Below, in pieces: positions 37,696 to 49,322 of a DNA stretch of 64,000 nucleotides; the first letter of the stretch is position 1, and every line of letters starts with the position of its first letter. Below the pieces are notes generated by a model. The model did not search any database. It was not told where the DNA came from and worked only from the letters and a program-made list of their open reading frames with translations. The position numbers were made by a program, and so were the translations under genes. This DNA comes from Cyanoderma ruficeps (lineage: Eukaryota > Chordata > Aves > Passeriformes > Timaliidae). Where the stretch lies: contig VZDJ01000223.1 in the NCBI GenBank assembly GCA_008694505.1, forward strand, positions 1,267,350-1,331,349, written 5' to 3'.

Positions 37696-39861
37696 CCTAT
37701 TCTCCTGCAGTGTCAGCAGCATTCTGAGAAAAGCTAAATTAATTCTGAAGGACTTCTTTAGGTCTTGGTGACTGGTGGATATAAGAGGTTATAATTGCTG
37801 AGCTGTAGTCCTGCTTTTAATAATTATTACTTTACGTATTTTTTAATAGTTATGCTTTGGGTTTGACCATCAGTATCAGTAAAAAATAATGCAAAGCAAA
37901 TAATCCCAACAACTATATATAATTACCCGTCTTCCAGTTCTTAATATTTCTTAAATGATTGTTCTACAATTTCTGCTTCCCAGGGAGAGGGACAATTGAA
38001 GGGAAGTGTATGCAAATTCTCTGATATTAAATTTGAGGACCCAGTTATTAACATTATTTACTGGGGTCACTGAACTACCCCAATAGGGAACTGTGGGAAG
38101 GAGGAGCTGGATATGGTGACTCCCACTCTCTGAGAAAGTGGAACACTCTCCTGTGTCTTCTCATTTATTAATAGAATCCACCCTGCCTTGCATAGGAGAA
38201 TACAAAATACAGAAATAATAGAAAAGCCATGTAAACGTGTACAGTGACACCACTGATAACACTGCCTGTAAAATTTAAATATACTGAGAATGGCTTTAAA
38301 TTAACAGCTCTTGGAACTGTACCTTGTAAAACTCACTCATACGTGACAAGTTTATTCCATTCCTGTTAAACATACAGAGCTGGAATTACACACGTGAAGA
38401 CCATCCATCGTAGAAAAATGATGTTCTGTGTGTTTAACAGGTAAGATTACAGTGGTTAAACACTGTAATTATGATAATCGTGGTTATAGGAGGCTGGGAA
38501 TCCATTGCTGCCCCTGCTTTGGATTTTGTTGGAATGCTGTCCTGTGGAAGCTGTCAGGAGCAGAGAGGGAGGGGCCGGGAAAGGGGGAGATGCACTGGCA
38601 TTGATGAGGTGCATTTCTCATTAATGCAAGTACACCAACACAGAGACTTTGCACGTTCTCGAGCTACGAATTGAACAGAAAAGGAAGATAAACAAATATT
38701 TAACCCAACAAGGAACGGGACTACTCCTTTAGCAAGGTCAGGAGTCCTTATATTGAACAATTATCTCAGGGCAAGCTCTTAAACCTCATTTAATTAGGGT
38801 ATGACCTGGCCTGTTTTCTTTGAGAAAACATTTGATTTCTGCTTCCTGAATAAGATTGTTTGACCCAAAGGTATTCTTAGTTGTTTAACAATAGTAATTC
38901 TGCCCCTGAAGATCTGTCCACCCTTGACTAAAATTTTATGGAAAGAGTTGCTTAAGTATCAGTGGCGCCTTCATCAAATGGCAGGATTTTTTTCACAATA
39001 TAGATTATTTAAAAAAAAAAAAGGAGGAAATATATATATTGGAGGCCCACAGTGCTCAAGTTTGACTATCAGTTTATTCAATTTGAAAGGCTTTTTGATT
39101 TCACTTCACGCACCAAAATTTGTGCAAGATGTATTGACTGCAGCTTTTTCTCTGCAGAAGCAGCTGGAAGGCTCTTATTTGTAAGGAAACACTTGACAAA
39201 AACCCACATATAACCTCAACAGGCTAAAATTCCAAAATCTAGTGGATCTTGTTCTCTCTAGGAGTTATTTGGGTGGGAAAGAAGGATAATTTTCTCTGAG
39301 TTTGCATTTGCGGGGTGGGGGGAATGTGTGTGTAAAAGCTGCGCAGCAGAAACACAGAATTTTAATCTTTTTTCCCCACTCACACAGTGTCAGATGCCAG
39401 ACTCTGCCAGGCCCCTGGGGAATGCAGTTCCTCACTGAGTGGTCAGGCAGGGATGTAGGAATACCTGGCTGGATGGCTCTGCTGGCCACAGCATCTCCAA
39501 GGACCTCATTAGTTCTTTGGAAAGAGAAAATTTCCCATCCTCTCTCTGCTCTCTGTTGATTGCTCTAATCTCTCCTTCTCTCTTTCTTTTGTTCTCTGTC
39601 TCTTTCTCTCATTTTATGTCCAAAATGGCTAAATTAGGAATTGTGGAGATTGTTCCCACCACCACATTATCAATATCCAGAGTACACGGATGCCAAAGAC
39701 AGAGTGAAACACCGATTATCTCTTCAGAAAATCCAAAGAACTTTGACAGGGCCCATCCTCTGAGAGAGTGGGAGATATTTTCCCCTTTTCTCTTTTCCTG
39801 TGGCACAGTTTTTGTATAATAGCCCTAATCTTTATTGCTTTGTGGTATATAGTTCTTGCCA

Positions 39862-39965
39862 TTAATGGCCATCAGGATTGATTAAATGCCTGAGCCTCAA
39901 TGTGCCTCCCATGAATGGTTATCAGGATTGATTAAATGCTCCAGCTTCAATATTTAATCAAACTC
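39862..39965. repeat. 50-bp tandem duplication
   Basis: ATGGCCATCAGGATTGATTA followed by AATGC (from 39865) recurs as ATGGTTATCAGGATTGATTA plus AATGC (from 39915), a period of 50 bp. The second halves (GAGCCTCAATGTG against AGCTTCAATATTT) remain recognisably similar. Two copies only. Confidence 0.7.
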
Positions 39966-41167
39966 ACCAGCTGTTTGCTGTACACTACAAAATCATCAGA
40001 TTATTCCTTAAATGTGATGCAAGAAGGATTTTCCTACTGCCCCCAGAATCTCACTGCCTCAAGGGAGCTCGTGGGAAGAGTTTTTCATTATGTTCATTAT
40101 GTTCTTAACATATAGATAACAACAATGGAACCAGTTGAAAGGAAATATTACACTCAGCATTTATATTTGGTAATAACAATAGGGACAAGGAATAGCACAC
40201 AAAACAATTTAGATGAGAAAATAGGAGTTGTTTGCAGTAAAAAAAAATTAAAATAGTTAGATTATTTGTAAATGTACTCTGTATGTTTGGGTTTGTTTTT
40301 TAATCCACATGTCACTGCCAGGAAATAAGACTGCATTGATTTTTACAAGAATTACTCTATGTAGCTGATGTTACCACATGAATAAATTACTAAGTATTCA
40401 TCCTTCATTTAGATTCCACTGTATTACAAATGAATTCTTAGCTCATAATTTGCACTTTCTGCAAGTACCTTGTGGTTGAGTGTCAAAACACATTCAGAAA
40501 ATCCTCCAGGCTAATTGGTAAACAGGAAAAACTAATTGTAGTTTATAGGAACATAATTAGGCTGGAAGGAGAACCGTGATCCCTGAGTTAGAGGGAAAAT
40601 AAATGCCTGCATGGCTCTCCAGCCAATTTGTCTCTGGGATAACCAGGAGCCTGGGGGACCATGTGATGCCTAAATGAGTGGGAAACAACAATATCTATTC
40701 ATATGTCCTGCTTGCCTGACAAGCTGAGGCTCCTTCCAAGGTTAATTCAGCATATGGGTGTTATTTGTGATGCAGTAAAGACTATATAGGTGGTAATTCA
40801 TATCTGAAAATAGTAATGGGATAATGAAAAAATTAAGACAAAGGAAACTGTAAGTGAACAAAGGAAAAATAAGTATGAATTGCTTAATTCTAAACTAGCA
40901 GATTTCTGGAATAAATTCTAGAATAATGGAGTACTTGGTGAGATTGGAAGGATGTGTATATAAATTATAGGAGTGGAATTCAGTATGATGTGTACTTTCA
41001 AGATGAAATTGAAATATTTTAGCAAGACACCAGGGACTGAAGCTGTAAATGACAGAACAGTTCAAACGCCTTGATATTTGTGCAGATCTAATCTTAGCTA
41101 ATAACTGTACCCCATTTAGGGGATTGCTAAATTCAGACAAAAGTCACTGATATTCTGTTGTAGTGGA

Positions 41168-41607
41168 GATCACAGAATCACTGAATTAACTAGATTGGAA
41201 AAGACCTTTGAGATCATCCAGTCCAAGCTATGATCCAACACCACCTTGTCAACTAAACCATGGCACTGGTTGCCACATCCAGTCTTTTTTTAAGCACCCC
41301 CAGGGCTGGTGACTCCCCCACCTCCACAGGCCGACAATTCCAGTGCCCAATGACTCCTTCAGTGAAGATTTTTTTCCTAACCTCTGACCTAAACTTCCCC
41401 TGACCCAGCTTACGACTGTGTCCTCTCATTTTTTCCATGGTTGCCCTGGAGAAGAGACCAACCTCACCTGAGCACAGCCACCTTTCAGGGGGTTGTAGAG
41501 AGTGATCAGGTCACCTCTGAGTCTCCTTTCCGCCAGGATAAACAACCCCAGCTCCCTCAGTCGCTCCTCACAGGGTTTGTGTTCCAGCCCCTCACCAGCC
41601 TGTGCAT
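41168..41607 (-). mobile_element. CR1 retroposon, 5'-truncated, 440 bp
   Basis: The plus strand reads ATCACAGAATCACTGAATTA, GAAAAGACCTTTGAGATCAT and CCAGTCCAA, then ends in CCTCAGTCGCTCCTCACAGG and GTTCCAGCCCCTCACCAGCC, the reverse complement of the CR1 3' half. The element therefore points left. Open frames in it on both strands (41253-41707) are CR1-derived non-coding sequence. It is an older subfamily than the copies at 15.7 and 27.8 kb. Confidence 0.93.
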
Positions 41608-44600
41608 AAACTACCACAGTCTGCCATCAGTGCTTGGGAAACTCCAAACAGTAGGAGCAGGTCCCCTTTCCTGTGAATTCACTGAGCATCAGAAGTGCTT
41701 TTCCTAAAAACACCAAGGCAAAGAAAAAGGGACTGTCTAACACTTGTTATCTACAAAAGGATGGGAGAATCCTTACATCCTAGAGAATAGTTGCTCTAAG
41801 ATGTTCAAATTGCTGTTTACAGCTAAGGGGGTGAATGTTAATGTAACTTCTGCCAGTGTTGTGAGGTGTCTTCTCCATTATAGCTGGGAAACCATAAAAG
41901 AGAAAATTGATTATTTAATAAAAATTGAATAATTTAGCCAGCTTAGGAAACAGCAGAGCAAAGAACCATTCTTGAGTTCCTAAATTTTATGTCAAAAAAG
42001 GCACTTGATTTTGGCTTGATTTTGGCATTAACATCACTAACACTACAAATATTTAAAGCAATTGAGTCGGATTTTGAGCCGGCATTAATTAATATCACTT
42101 TGCAGCATTGTTATAGCTGGGTCTGTTTGCATGTGATGGCCGGATCCTTGAAATTCCCAGTCTAGAGTGGTTCCTCACTGTTCTCTTCTCCCAGTTTGAC
42201 GTGGAATTGCCCGAGTCTACTTCCATCATCAAGATTTTCTTCTTCTTCCCTCGCTCTTGGGAAGCATCCTTCCTTCATCAGGGCAGGAGGGCAGCTGCTC
42301 CGTGCTTTTAGTGAGCTGCCTTCTCTGTGGGTCTCCCTAAGCAAAGTCACGGGTAGAATTTAAGGGCTGAAAGTAAAAAGAATAATTTACATTGCCAAAT
42401 GCACATTTGGAATATATCTGGAAGATACATATACTGGAAGAGTCCCTGGTAAAACCCCTTCCCTTCTCCTCTCCATCCTTTTTTACCAGGCCTGAGGCAA
42501 AGCAGATCTGAATGTCTGGGGATAAAGTAATGCCTCAGCAGCTCCAGAGCAAAGGTGTTATCACATGCAGTGTCCATCCCCACCTGCCCCGCGGGGAGGT
42601 GTTGGGAAAGAGGGATACAAGTGCCCTCTGTCTGGAAATGACCAGTTTTTCCACTTAGATTGCTGCGTTTAATTATGTTTTTACATCCTCATTTAAAATT
42701 GGGAACAATGGAGGCATTTCCCAAGCTCTGTAAATAATGTCATTTCTCTGAGGGGTGCACGACATGACTGGGATGTGTGTATTTTCTCATAATTGAATCT
42801 TGGCTGTATGGAGAAATATGCAGATAAATAATTTAAGTTTCTTTTGTTTTCCTCCTTTTCTTCTCACTAATGAGAGAAGTTGTAGAGAAGGGAAGAGTTC
42901 CCTCAGTTAATTGATAATTTTCTAGCTGACAGTCACACCAAAGTCCCTGGTGTGAAATGCAGGGAGAAAAGAATCCTGAGTGAAAAGTGGAGAAATTATA
43001 ATAGTAGAAATTAACTGTATTTTGCTGGAAAACTTGGCACAAGGATTTAGGGTCTCCAGTATGTGTCTTAAATAAAACCAAAACAAGTAATTACGGAGTA
43101 TCTTGAATAAAAACTGGAAAGAAAAAAGGGTGCCACAAGACTACTTCTGCCAGTTTTCCCAGTGAAAGTGAAAGGAAAATAAAATTTTGAACCTTTTGGA
43201 CAAGTCCAGAACCAAATCATCAATTTACACTTCATTAAGTAATCAATTTAACCTCCAGGCATCTCTAGTGGGGTAAATATTTTGCCTTTTTGCTCTGTGA
43301 GCTGTTGAATTTTCAGATTTTTCCTGTTTCCTGAAACATCATCACTTTGGAATTCACCCAGTAAACCAAGAAACTTCTTTCTGAGTGAGTTTGGAGGAGT
43401 TCCCAGTTTACACTTAAATTATGGCAAATGGTGTAAAGAAAAAAGGATTAGACACAGCAAGTTTCATGAGCACTGTATGGTTGTGGAGATGTTTTTATTT
43501 TCACTGCTAAAAATCCCACTTCTTATTCTGAGATCTATTAAGAATTTTTCTCTCACTATTTGCAGCTAACTTTAGTATGTTAATATGACTTTGGATGATG
43601 GAGGTTAAAGGCAACATAATGCAGCTTGTACTTGTAGGACAGCTGTTTTTATTGAGGTATAAAATGTCCTGACTCCACAGTCTTGAAACTGCTACTTTAA
43701 ACTTAATAACCAGCGGCTGAATTTTCTTTCTTTAGCTGAAATGTCACCTCCAGACCCTCACACAATGGCTTATTGCTATCCTTAAAATTCTAGAATCTAA
43801 TATTACCCTTGCTTTTCCACCACCTTCGCTCTAAATTCACACACGGATTAAAGTGCTTGGAATTCAGTGCAAATTTCCCCCCCTGGGATTGCACTGAGTG
43901 GTGATATTCAGTTACTGTATTTGATGTCAGCCTGACTTTGGGGGAATCTGCTCCCTCTCCATGCTCTGAATGCCCTACTCAGCTGTTTCCATGAGGACCT
44001 GAGGAGGAAATTTCACCTCCCATGCCTGGCTGCCACTGGGATTTCTCAGGAGATCTATGATACGTGATGCAAGTTGCTGCAGTTTTTCCCCCCTTTCAGT
44101 TAATAGCTTTAATCCTTCTGGCCCAACTTCTGCAGCACAAATACCCACAAAAAACCTGTGTGTCAGCACTTGGTAATCGCTAATGAATGAGTTATTTTTT
44201 TTAATTTTGTGGTGGAGGGGCTATGATGAAAACACAATTTGCATTCCTGTATATAAATGACCAGTTATAATGGGATTTTGACCATCGGACAAATGTAGTC
44301 ACAGAGATTCAGCCTGCTGTGAGCAGCTAATTAGAGTCCAGAAACCATAATAAAGTATTTATTGAGTATTCTTTGAGCAAATCACAGCACTTAGACAGCA
44401 GTTCATGCTTGGAAAGAGCACTGCATAATTTCGTTCATTTAATAAATAAAATCCAGATTATGCCTTGGAAAAGATATCTCAAATTCTTCTGAATATCAAT
44501 CAAATTTTGCACGCCTCTAGACAGCAAAATTAAATCTCTTCCAACAAAAGATTAATTGTCATCTTTATGCAGTCACGGACCTGATGGATGTCAGCTTCAG

Positions 44601-44839
44601 GTATGAGATTTCCAGAACTGGGCTTCTACTCTGCTGCATGGCTGGATAGGCTAAAGCCCAACTGAGTTTATCTGAGAATTGTTTTGTGAATCTCAGAGTG
44701 AAGGCTCCAGAAAATAAACTGTATGTCCTACACTGTCTGGTATCTGCAAACCAAGATTTCCCCTGTTGAGTCTGATTTGGAAGATCTGCTGGGTATAGAA
44801 GGAGGTGTAGAGGTAACAGGAAGGATTTTGATAAACTGA
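41608..44839. other. Non-coding unique DNA
   Basis: No recognised gene or repeat. A small direct repeat, TTGATTTTGGC twice (42006-42027), is the only visible structure. Confidence 0.6.
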
Positions 44840-44892
44840 AAGACATCGAGATGATCTTTAAGGTCCTTTTCAGCCCAAATCACTCTGTAGGG
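44840..44892 (+). mobile_element. Possible CR1 3' tail fragment
   Basis: GAGATGATCTTTAAGGTCCT, then TTTCAGCCCAAATCACTCTGT, resembles the last ~50 bp of CR1 (GATGATCTTTAAGGTCCCTT, CCAACCCAAACCATTCTATG). Upstream sequence is not recognisable, so it would be a very short 5'-truncated copy. Confidence 0.5.
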
Positions 44893-45572
44893 TCGGGGAT
44901 TTTTTCTTTTACTACAGATTCAAATGTGCTGGAAAACCAACAAACTGTAAATCATGAGCTGTGTGGGATAGCCAGATATACCAGTGCTGTAGGGATATTA
45001 ATTATGATTTACAAATCCTGCTCAACAACCAGCAGTATTATTCTTAGAATTAAGAATTTTAGACAGGAGATATCTCAGGTAAAGACTTGCTAAGGTCGTG
45101 CAGAGCTGCTTGGGGAAAAAAAAGCAGCTTGGAGCAAAGCTGAAGAGAGTGAGTCTTGAATTTGCCTTGAAGCTTTTTGTAGAACTCAGAACAGATTTGA
45201 GTAAATGTTTGGTAGAATATTTATTTTTAAAGGATATTTCAATATTTGGTTTACATGCTGACAGCTGCTAATTTTTGCACTTCAAATTTCTCAAAGAAGC
45301 CCAAAACGAGGAACTATTTTTTAAAGCACTGACTAATGTTTTCTTTACATAAAATCTGAAGAGCTAAATGTTGTTATTAAGTGCCTACAAGCTGACAACT
45401 TCAGTAGCTGAAGCCAGGGGCTTGTAAAATAAAACAGACATTTAATACTGAGAGGGAGGAGGAGAGGCCTATTTGGAAAATGCCAAGTCATGTTGCTTCA
45501 CATTCTGGCCAGATAAATAAACGTCATCAAAATTGGGTGTGAGCACTGAGCAGGTGTCTGATGGAGTGGTTG
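44893..45572. other. Non-coding unique DNA
   Basis: Nothing recognised other than short open frames. Confidence 0.6.
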
Positions 45573-46020
45573 TGATGCCTTTTTTTTGGCTTACCTAAAA
45601 ACAGAGGCCAGACAAAATTAAGAGATAAAAAAGCATTTATATTTATTGAAGGGCCTTCAGGTACATTTAGGGCAGAAGAAGCAACCCCAGGGGCTACACT
45701 CAAAATGGACGATGGGTCATGGGTTTTCACCTTTTTATGTTTGGTCCATTTGCATGTTGTGGGTTAATCTTCCAATTACAGCTTCAGGTAAGGAAGTCAT
45801 TTACCCCAATTTTGCTCTCCCCAACTCATTTTTGTTTGCATTTCTTGAGGCCTGAGGCAGTGAGGTGTCCTTGATCCCCAGGCCTGGAGAGGAATTGTTG
45901 TGTCTGACCAAAACGGGAAAGCAGCAGCTCACACCGTGTGTGGAGTTTAGAGTTACACACTAAAGAATTACAGGATTACAAATACATGAAAAATACAGAA
46001 GCTAAAATCCTAAGGCACCA
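45573..46020 (-). mobile_element. Solo LTR of an endogenous retrovirus, copy 2
   Basis: Same family as 23858-24318. Both begin TGATGCCTT, share GGCCTTCAGG, TGGTCCATTTGCAT and CCAATTACAGCTTCAG, and end with GCTAAAA(T/C)C..AAGGCA/ATCA-type sequence. On the minus strand a TATA-like ATAAAAAG (about 45731-45739) precedes AATAAA (45642-45647). The length is 448 bp. Flanks GTTG (45569-45572) and GCTG (46021-46024) may be a 4-bp target-site duplication with one substitution. The right terminus reads CACCA, one change from CATCA. No internal retroviral sequence is present. Confidence 0.82.
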
Positions 46021-47140
46021 GCTGCTGGTTTCAATAGAGGTTTATCTGGACTGATGGAGTGTTCATTGGCTGCTGCCTCTGGCCATGGGAGTGTGACAGG
46101 CACAGACTCCCAGCAAGGGTCACACTGGGAAGTTTCCTGATAATAACTACAAATATAGTTCACCTGCAGTGAATCCAGGTGAGCCAGCTCTGGTCTGGGA
46201 TGATGAATTATTATTATTATTATTTCATCTCACAGATTTCAGAAATTTGCTTGAGTAGCAGGGGTGTGGAAGGGAAGAATTCCCTGGAGGAATTTCCCCA
46301 CGGAACACATGAGTTCTGCAGTCTCTGGCTGCCTCCTTAGGAGCTCAAATAGCTGAAAATTTTTCAGCCCTTCAGGTATCTCATTCAACCCCAAGTTACT
46401 GGTCAGCTTTGCATACAGGGGGAGTTCTTGTGTTTAGTTTGAACTGATTCTGGTTGAGAAATTAGCAAGAGTTCTGGTGCCTGTGTGTCTTCCTCATCCT
46501 TCCCATGCCCCGTTGAGAGAGAAAGGAGAGAGGGTCCTGAAAGCCAAAGCAAATGTGGTGAATGACTGACTGAAACCTTCAGACTGGGATTTGATGCATG
46601 AAACCAATTCACGAGTGAATATTCTTGTCTGTGATGGAAGAGGCAACCAAGTGTTGCACTTGTTCTTTCACACCTACAGCTCCTGTTTCTGCCAAGATAC
46701 GTTTCCTTCACTGGTGCCCTTATTTAGCATGCTGTCCACCTACTATCTGCATTTCCATTATGTATTTTAAATGAGCAATAAAATAACCATTTACATAATG
46801 AATGCACTTATATTGATATTATGTTATATAATTTAGAGATGGTGCTTAATTATGACTTGTTTATAATTAGGTCTCTTGCTATGCCAGCTAGCTTTTATGT
46901 TATTTATAAAGTTTCAGGAACACAGAAAAACATGAGTATTTGAATGTGAAAATAATCTTTGATATTGTTTAACTCTTTCGTGTCCACTTCCATTTATCTT
47001 GGGGCTCCTCTTTTGCTGGGGAGTGTATTCATGGCAAATAGAGTAGGTTTTTTTGTGAGGATATAATGGCAAGAAACTGCTGCTGTTACCAGTTTTAGGT
47101 TGGATTTACTTGTTTAGTTGTTTCAGAGCAGGACATTGGA
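46021..47140. other. Non-coding unique DNA
   Basis: Contains an (ATT)n microsatellite at 46206-46224 and a strongly AT-rich piece at 46735-46915 rich in TAAT and TTATA words, which could be conserved non-coding DNA. No gene is seen. Confidence 0.55.
46206..46224. repeat. (ATT)n microsatellite
   Basis: About six ATT units in a row, uninterrupted. Confidence 0.85.
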
Positions 47141-47583
47141 ATGATAAGAGAAGGGCAGCAAAGCTGAGGAAGTGTCTGGAGAATGAGTCCTGTGAGGAGA
47201 GGCTGGGGGAGCTGGGAAAGGGGCTCGGCCTGGAGAAAAGGAGGCTCAGGGGGAGCCTTGTGGCTCTGCACAACTCCCTGACAGGAGGGGACAGCCAGGG
47301 GAAATCTGGGATCTGCTTCCAGGGAACAGGGACAGGAGGAGAGGGAACGGCCTCAGGCTGGGCCAGGGGAGGCTCAGGTTGGACACCAGCAGGAATTTCT
47401 CCAAGGAAAGGATGGTCAGGCCTTGGAAATGCCCAGGGAGGTTTGGAGTGCCCATCCCTGGAGGTATCCAAGGAATTCCTGGAGGTGGCACTCAGTGCTC
47501 TGGGCTGGGGACAGGGTGGGGATGGGTCACAGGTTGGACTCGTTGATCCTGGAGGTCTTTTCCAACCTTAATGATTCTATGAA
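47141..47583 (+). mobile_element. CR1 retroposon, 5'-truncated, GC-rich
   Basis: Boxes GTCCTGTGAGGAGAGGCTGG, GAGCTGGGAAAGGGGCTCGG, CCTGGAGAAAAGGAGGCTCA, CAGGTTGGACACCAGCAGG, CCATCCCTGGAGGTATCCAA and CTTTTCCAACCTTAATGATT, then CTATGA at the very end, follow the avian CR1 3' region. The end is intact, and its GC content stands out against the AT-rich flanks. Open frames of up to 153 codons inside it are by-products of the GC-rich, stop-poor repeat. Confidence 0.95.
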
Positions 47584-49198
47584 TATTTCAGGTATTTTTG
47601 TTTTGTTTTGTTCTATTTGGTATGAATAAAAAAGTTATTATTCACCATTTTATCACTTTAAAAAAACTTAAGACTGAAACCTTCAGACTTGGAACATGTG
47701 TTCCAAAGAGATTTGGGCATCCAAGTATCTTCAAGTTATTTTGAACTGGATTGTTCATTTATTTTATGACACTAATGTTTGTCATCTTAAAAAGTCTTTC
47801 TTGTGATGCATCAAAATGAGTAGAGACCAAACTGTCATGGATGAATAGGGATAGCCTTCAAAAGGAGATTTTGGCTCCAGGGATAACCGATACATTTGAA
47901 TATCTCACTGTTTTAAGGAATCACTCAAGACCTTTGAAGGGTGGTCTTCAAAAACAAACTGTGGTGGGAAGAGCAGCAGTTCTGCTGATTATCAGAAAAG
48001 ATGTTTGTGGTCCCACGTTGGGGGTTTGAGATGTGCTGAGCTCCCCTGCTCCACCCGTGGCTGCTGGTGAAGATGGTCCCTGGGAGATGTGCTCATTCAC
48101 AGAAAACTGAGTTAGGGCTTGCATGGTGAAGTTAAGACCATTTTTGAAAAGCTCATAAACACAATCAAGAATGAGAAATAAAGCACATCTTCAGGAGCTG
48201 TTATCAATGAAAAATTACCCTTTTTTAAAACTGGGAGGCAGCCACTTTGCACTGAAAAGGTGGATTCAGTTTGCTTTGTCATGCGAGATTCCTTCCCTTG
48301 GGGAAAACGGCAATTCAGAAAACATATTTTGGAATTAATTGTGATCTGGCTCTGTAACTCCTTTAAAGTTTAATAAAGCAGGCTGGTCCCTCCAGGGTTC
48401 CTTTGGGAAAACTAAGACACTAAAATATGCAGTGTAATGGTTGTGACTTCTCTCACAAAGCTCTGCTCCTGCAAAGACAGACTAGGGGTGACACAGACTG
48501 GAGAGCACCTCCCCATCTGGAGAGCCTGTTCCAGAATGGGGATGGAAACATCTGGAAAGGTCTGCTCTCTGCATTAATTTTAGTTTAAAAATAATTCATG
48601 TTGGATAATCATGGAAGAATTTGTAGATCATCTTACAGAATGGTCAATGGGCCTCCCTCTTTTAACAATCTCAAAAAATAGCAGACATGTATTTATGAAT
48701 CAGGGCAGACTGAAACAACTGAAGCAGCAGATTGCTCTAATTCCTAAAGAATTTTTCTTTACTTTTAATTCCAAGTAATTAATTGGCTTTTGGATTATCC
48801 CAGTTAGTTTTCTGCTCCAATGCAGAGCTGTATTTCAGAAGAGTCTGGGCTCCTCATATGGTGCAGAGTGTCCTTTTCCTTCCATTATGTAAAGTTAAGC
48901 TTATCTGTTACAGCAACATAAATGCTTTTCTAATTTCGGGTGGTTTTTTGTTTGTTTTTAAATAGAACAGGTTTCACATTATTTATTTTTTAATTATTGT
49001 TAATTTTCTACTAGGATGAGTCTTCAGACTGTCCTTTTATTTGTCAATTGATTGCTTTCACAAACATCCCCTCTTGGAAAACACACACCTTTTTCTTTCT
49101 TTCTTGTTTGTTCGTTTTTAAAACCATATTAATGAAATAGAATAACAAAACAGAATAAGAAAAGGAAAATATATTTGAGGTGTTTGTTCTACTTTGAA
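47584..49198. other. Non-coding unique DNA
   Basis: No recognised gene, repeat or RNA. Confidence 0.6.
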
Positions 49199-49322
49199 GC
49201 CCAGAATCAGAGAAGTGGTGGTTGTAAGGGGCCTCTGGTGGTCTCTTATCAAACCTCCTACTCCAAGCTGGACTTCCAGGTCAGCCAGGGCTTTGTCTAA
49301 TAAGTCTTGTATTCCTGGAATG
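49199..49322 (-). mobile_element. CR1 retroposon fragment, old
   Basis: The plus strand AGAATCAGAGAAGTGGTGGT, TGTAAGGGGCCTCTGGTGGTC and CAGGGCTTTGTCTAATAAG align with the reverse complement of an older CR1 subfamily 3' end (general pattern: AGAATCA, GGTTGGAAGGGACCTCTGGAGG, AGGGCCTTGTCC). Divergence is high. Confidence 0.7.

Larger units (their letters stand above)
28973..41167. other. Long unique non-coding stretch
   Basis: About 12 kb without any LTR or CR1 that I can recognise, unusually clean compared with the rest of the window. It contains the exon-like segment at 29783-29877, a weaker one at 38378-38440, a short dispersed duplication (35152-35180 with 37667-37695), and a 50-bp tandem duplication near 39.9 kb. 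Open frames reach 156 codons (37257-37727), but they overlap frames in other phases and on the other strand, and have no known domain. The absence of recognisable insertions may mean constraint, or simply chance. Confidence 0.55.

Noticed and set aside
37153..37727. Overlapping open frames of 98 and 156 codons (plus) and 88 codons (minus)
   Set aside because: No known domain in any frame; several phases open on both strands is typical of a chance stop-poor patch, and the length fits chance expectation.
47106..47571. Open frames of 153 and 121 codons on opposite strands
   Set aside because: They lie inside a GC-rich CR1 3' region, which is non-coding and poor in stop codons.
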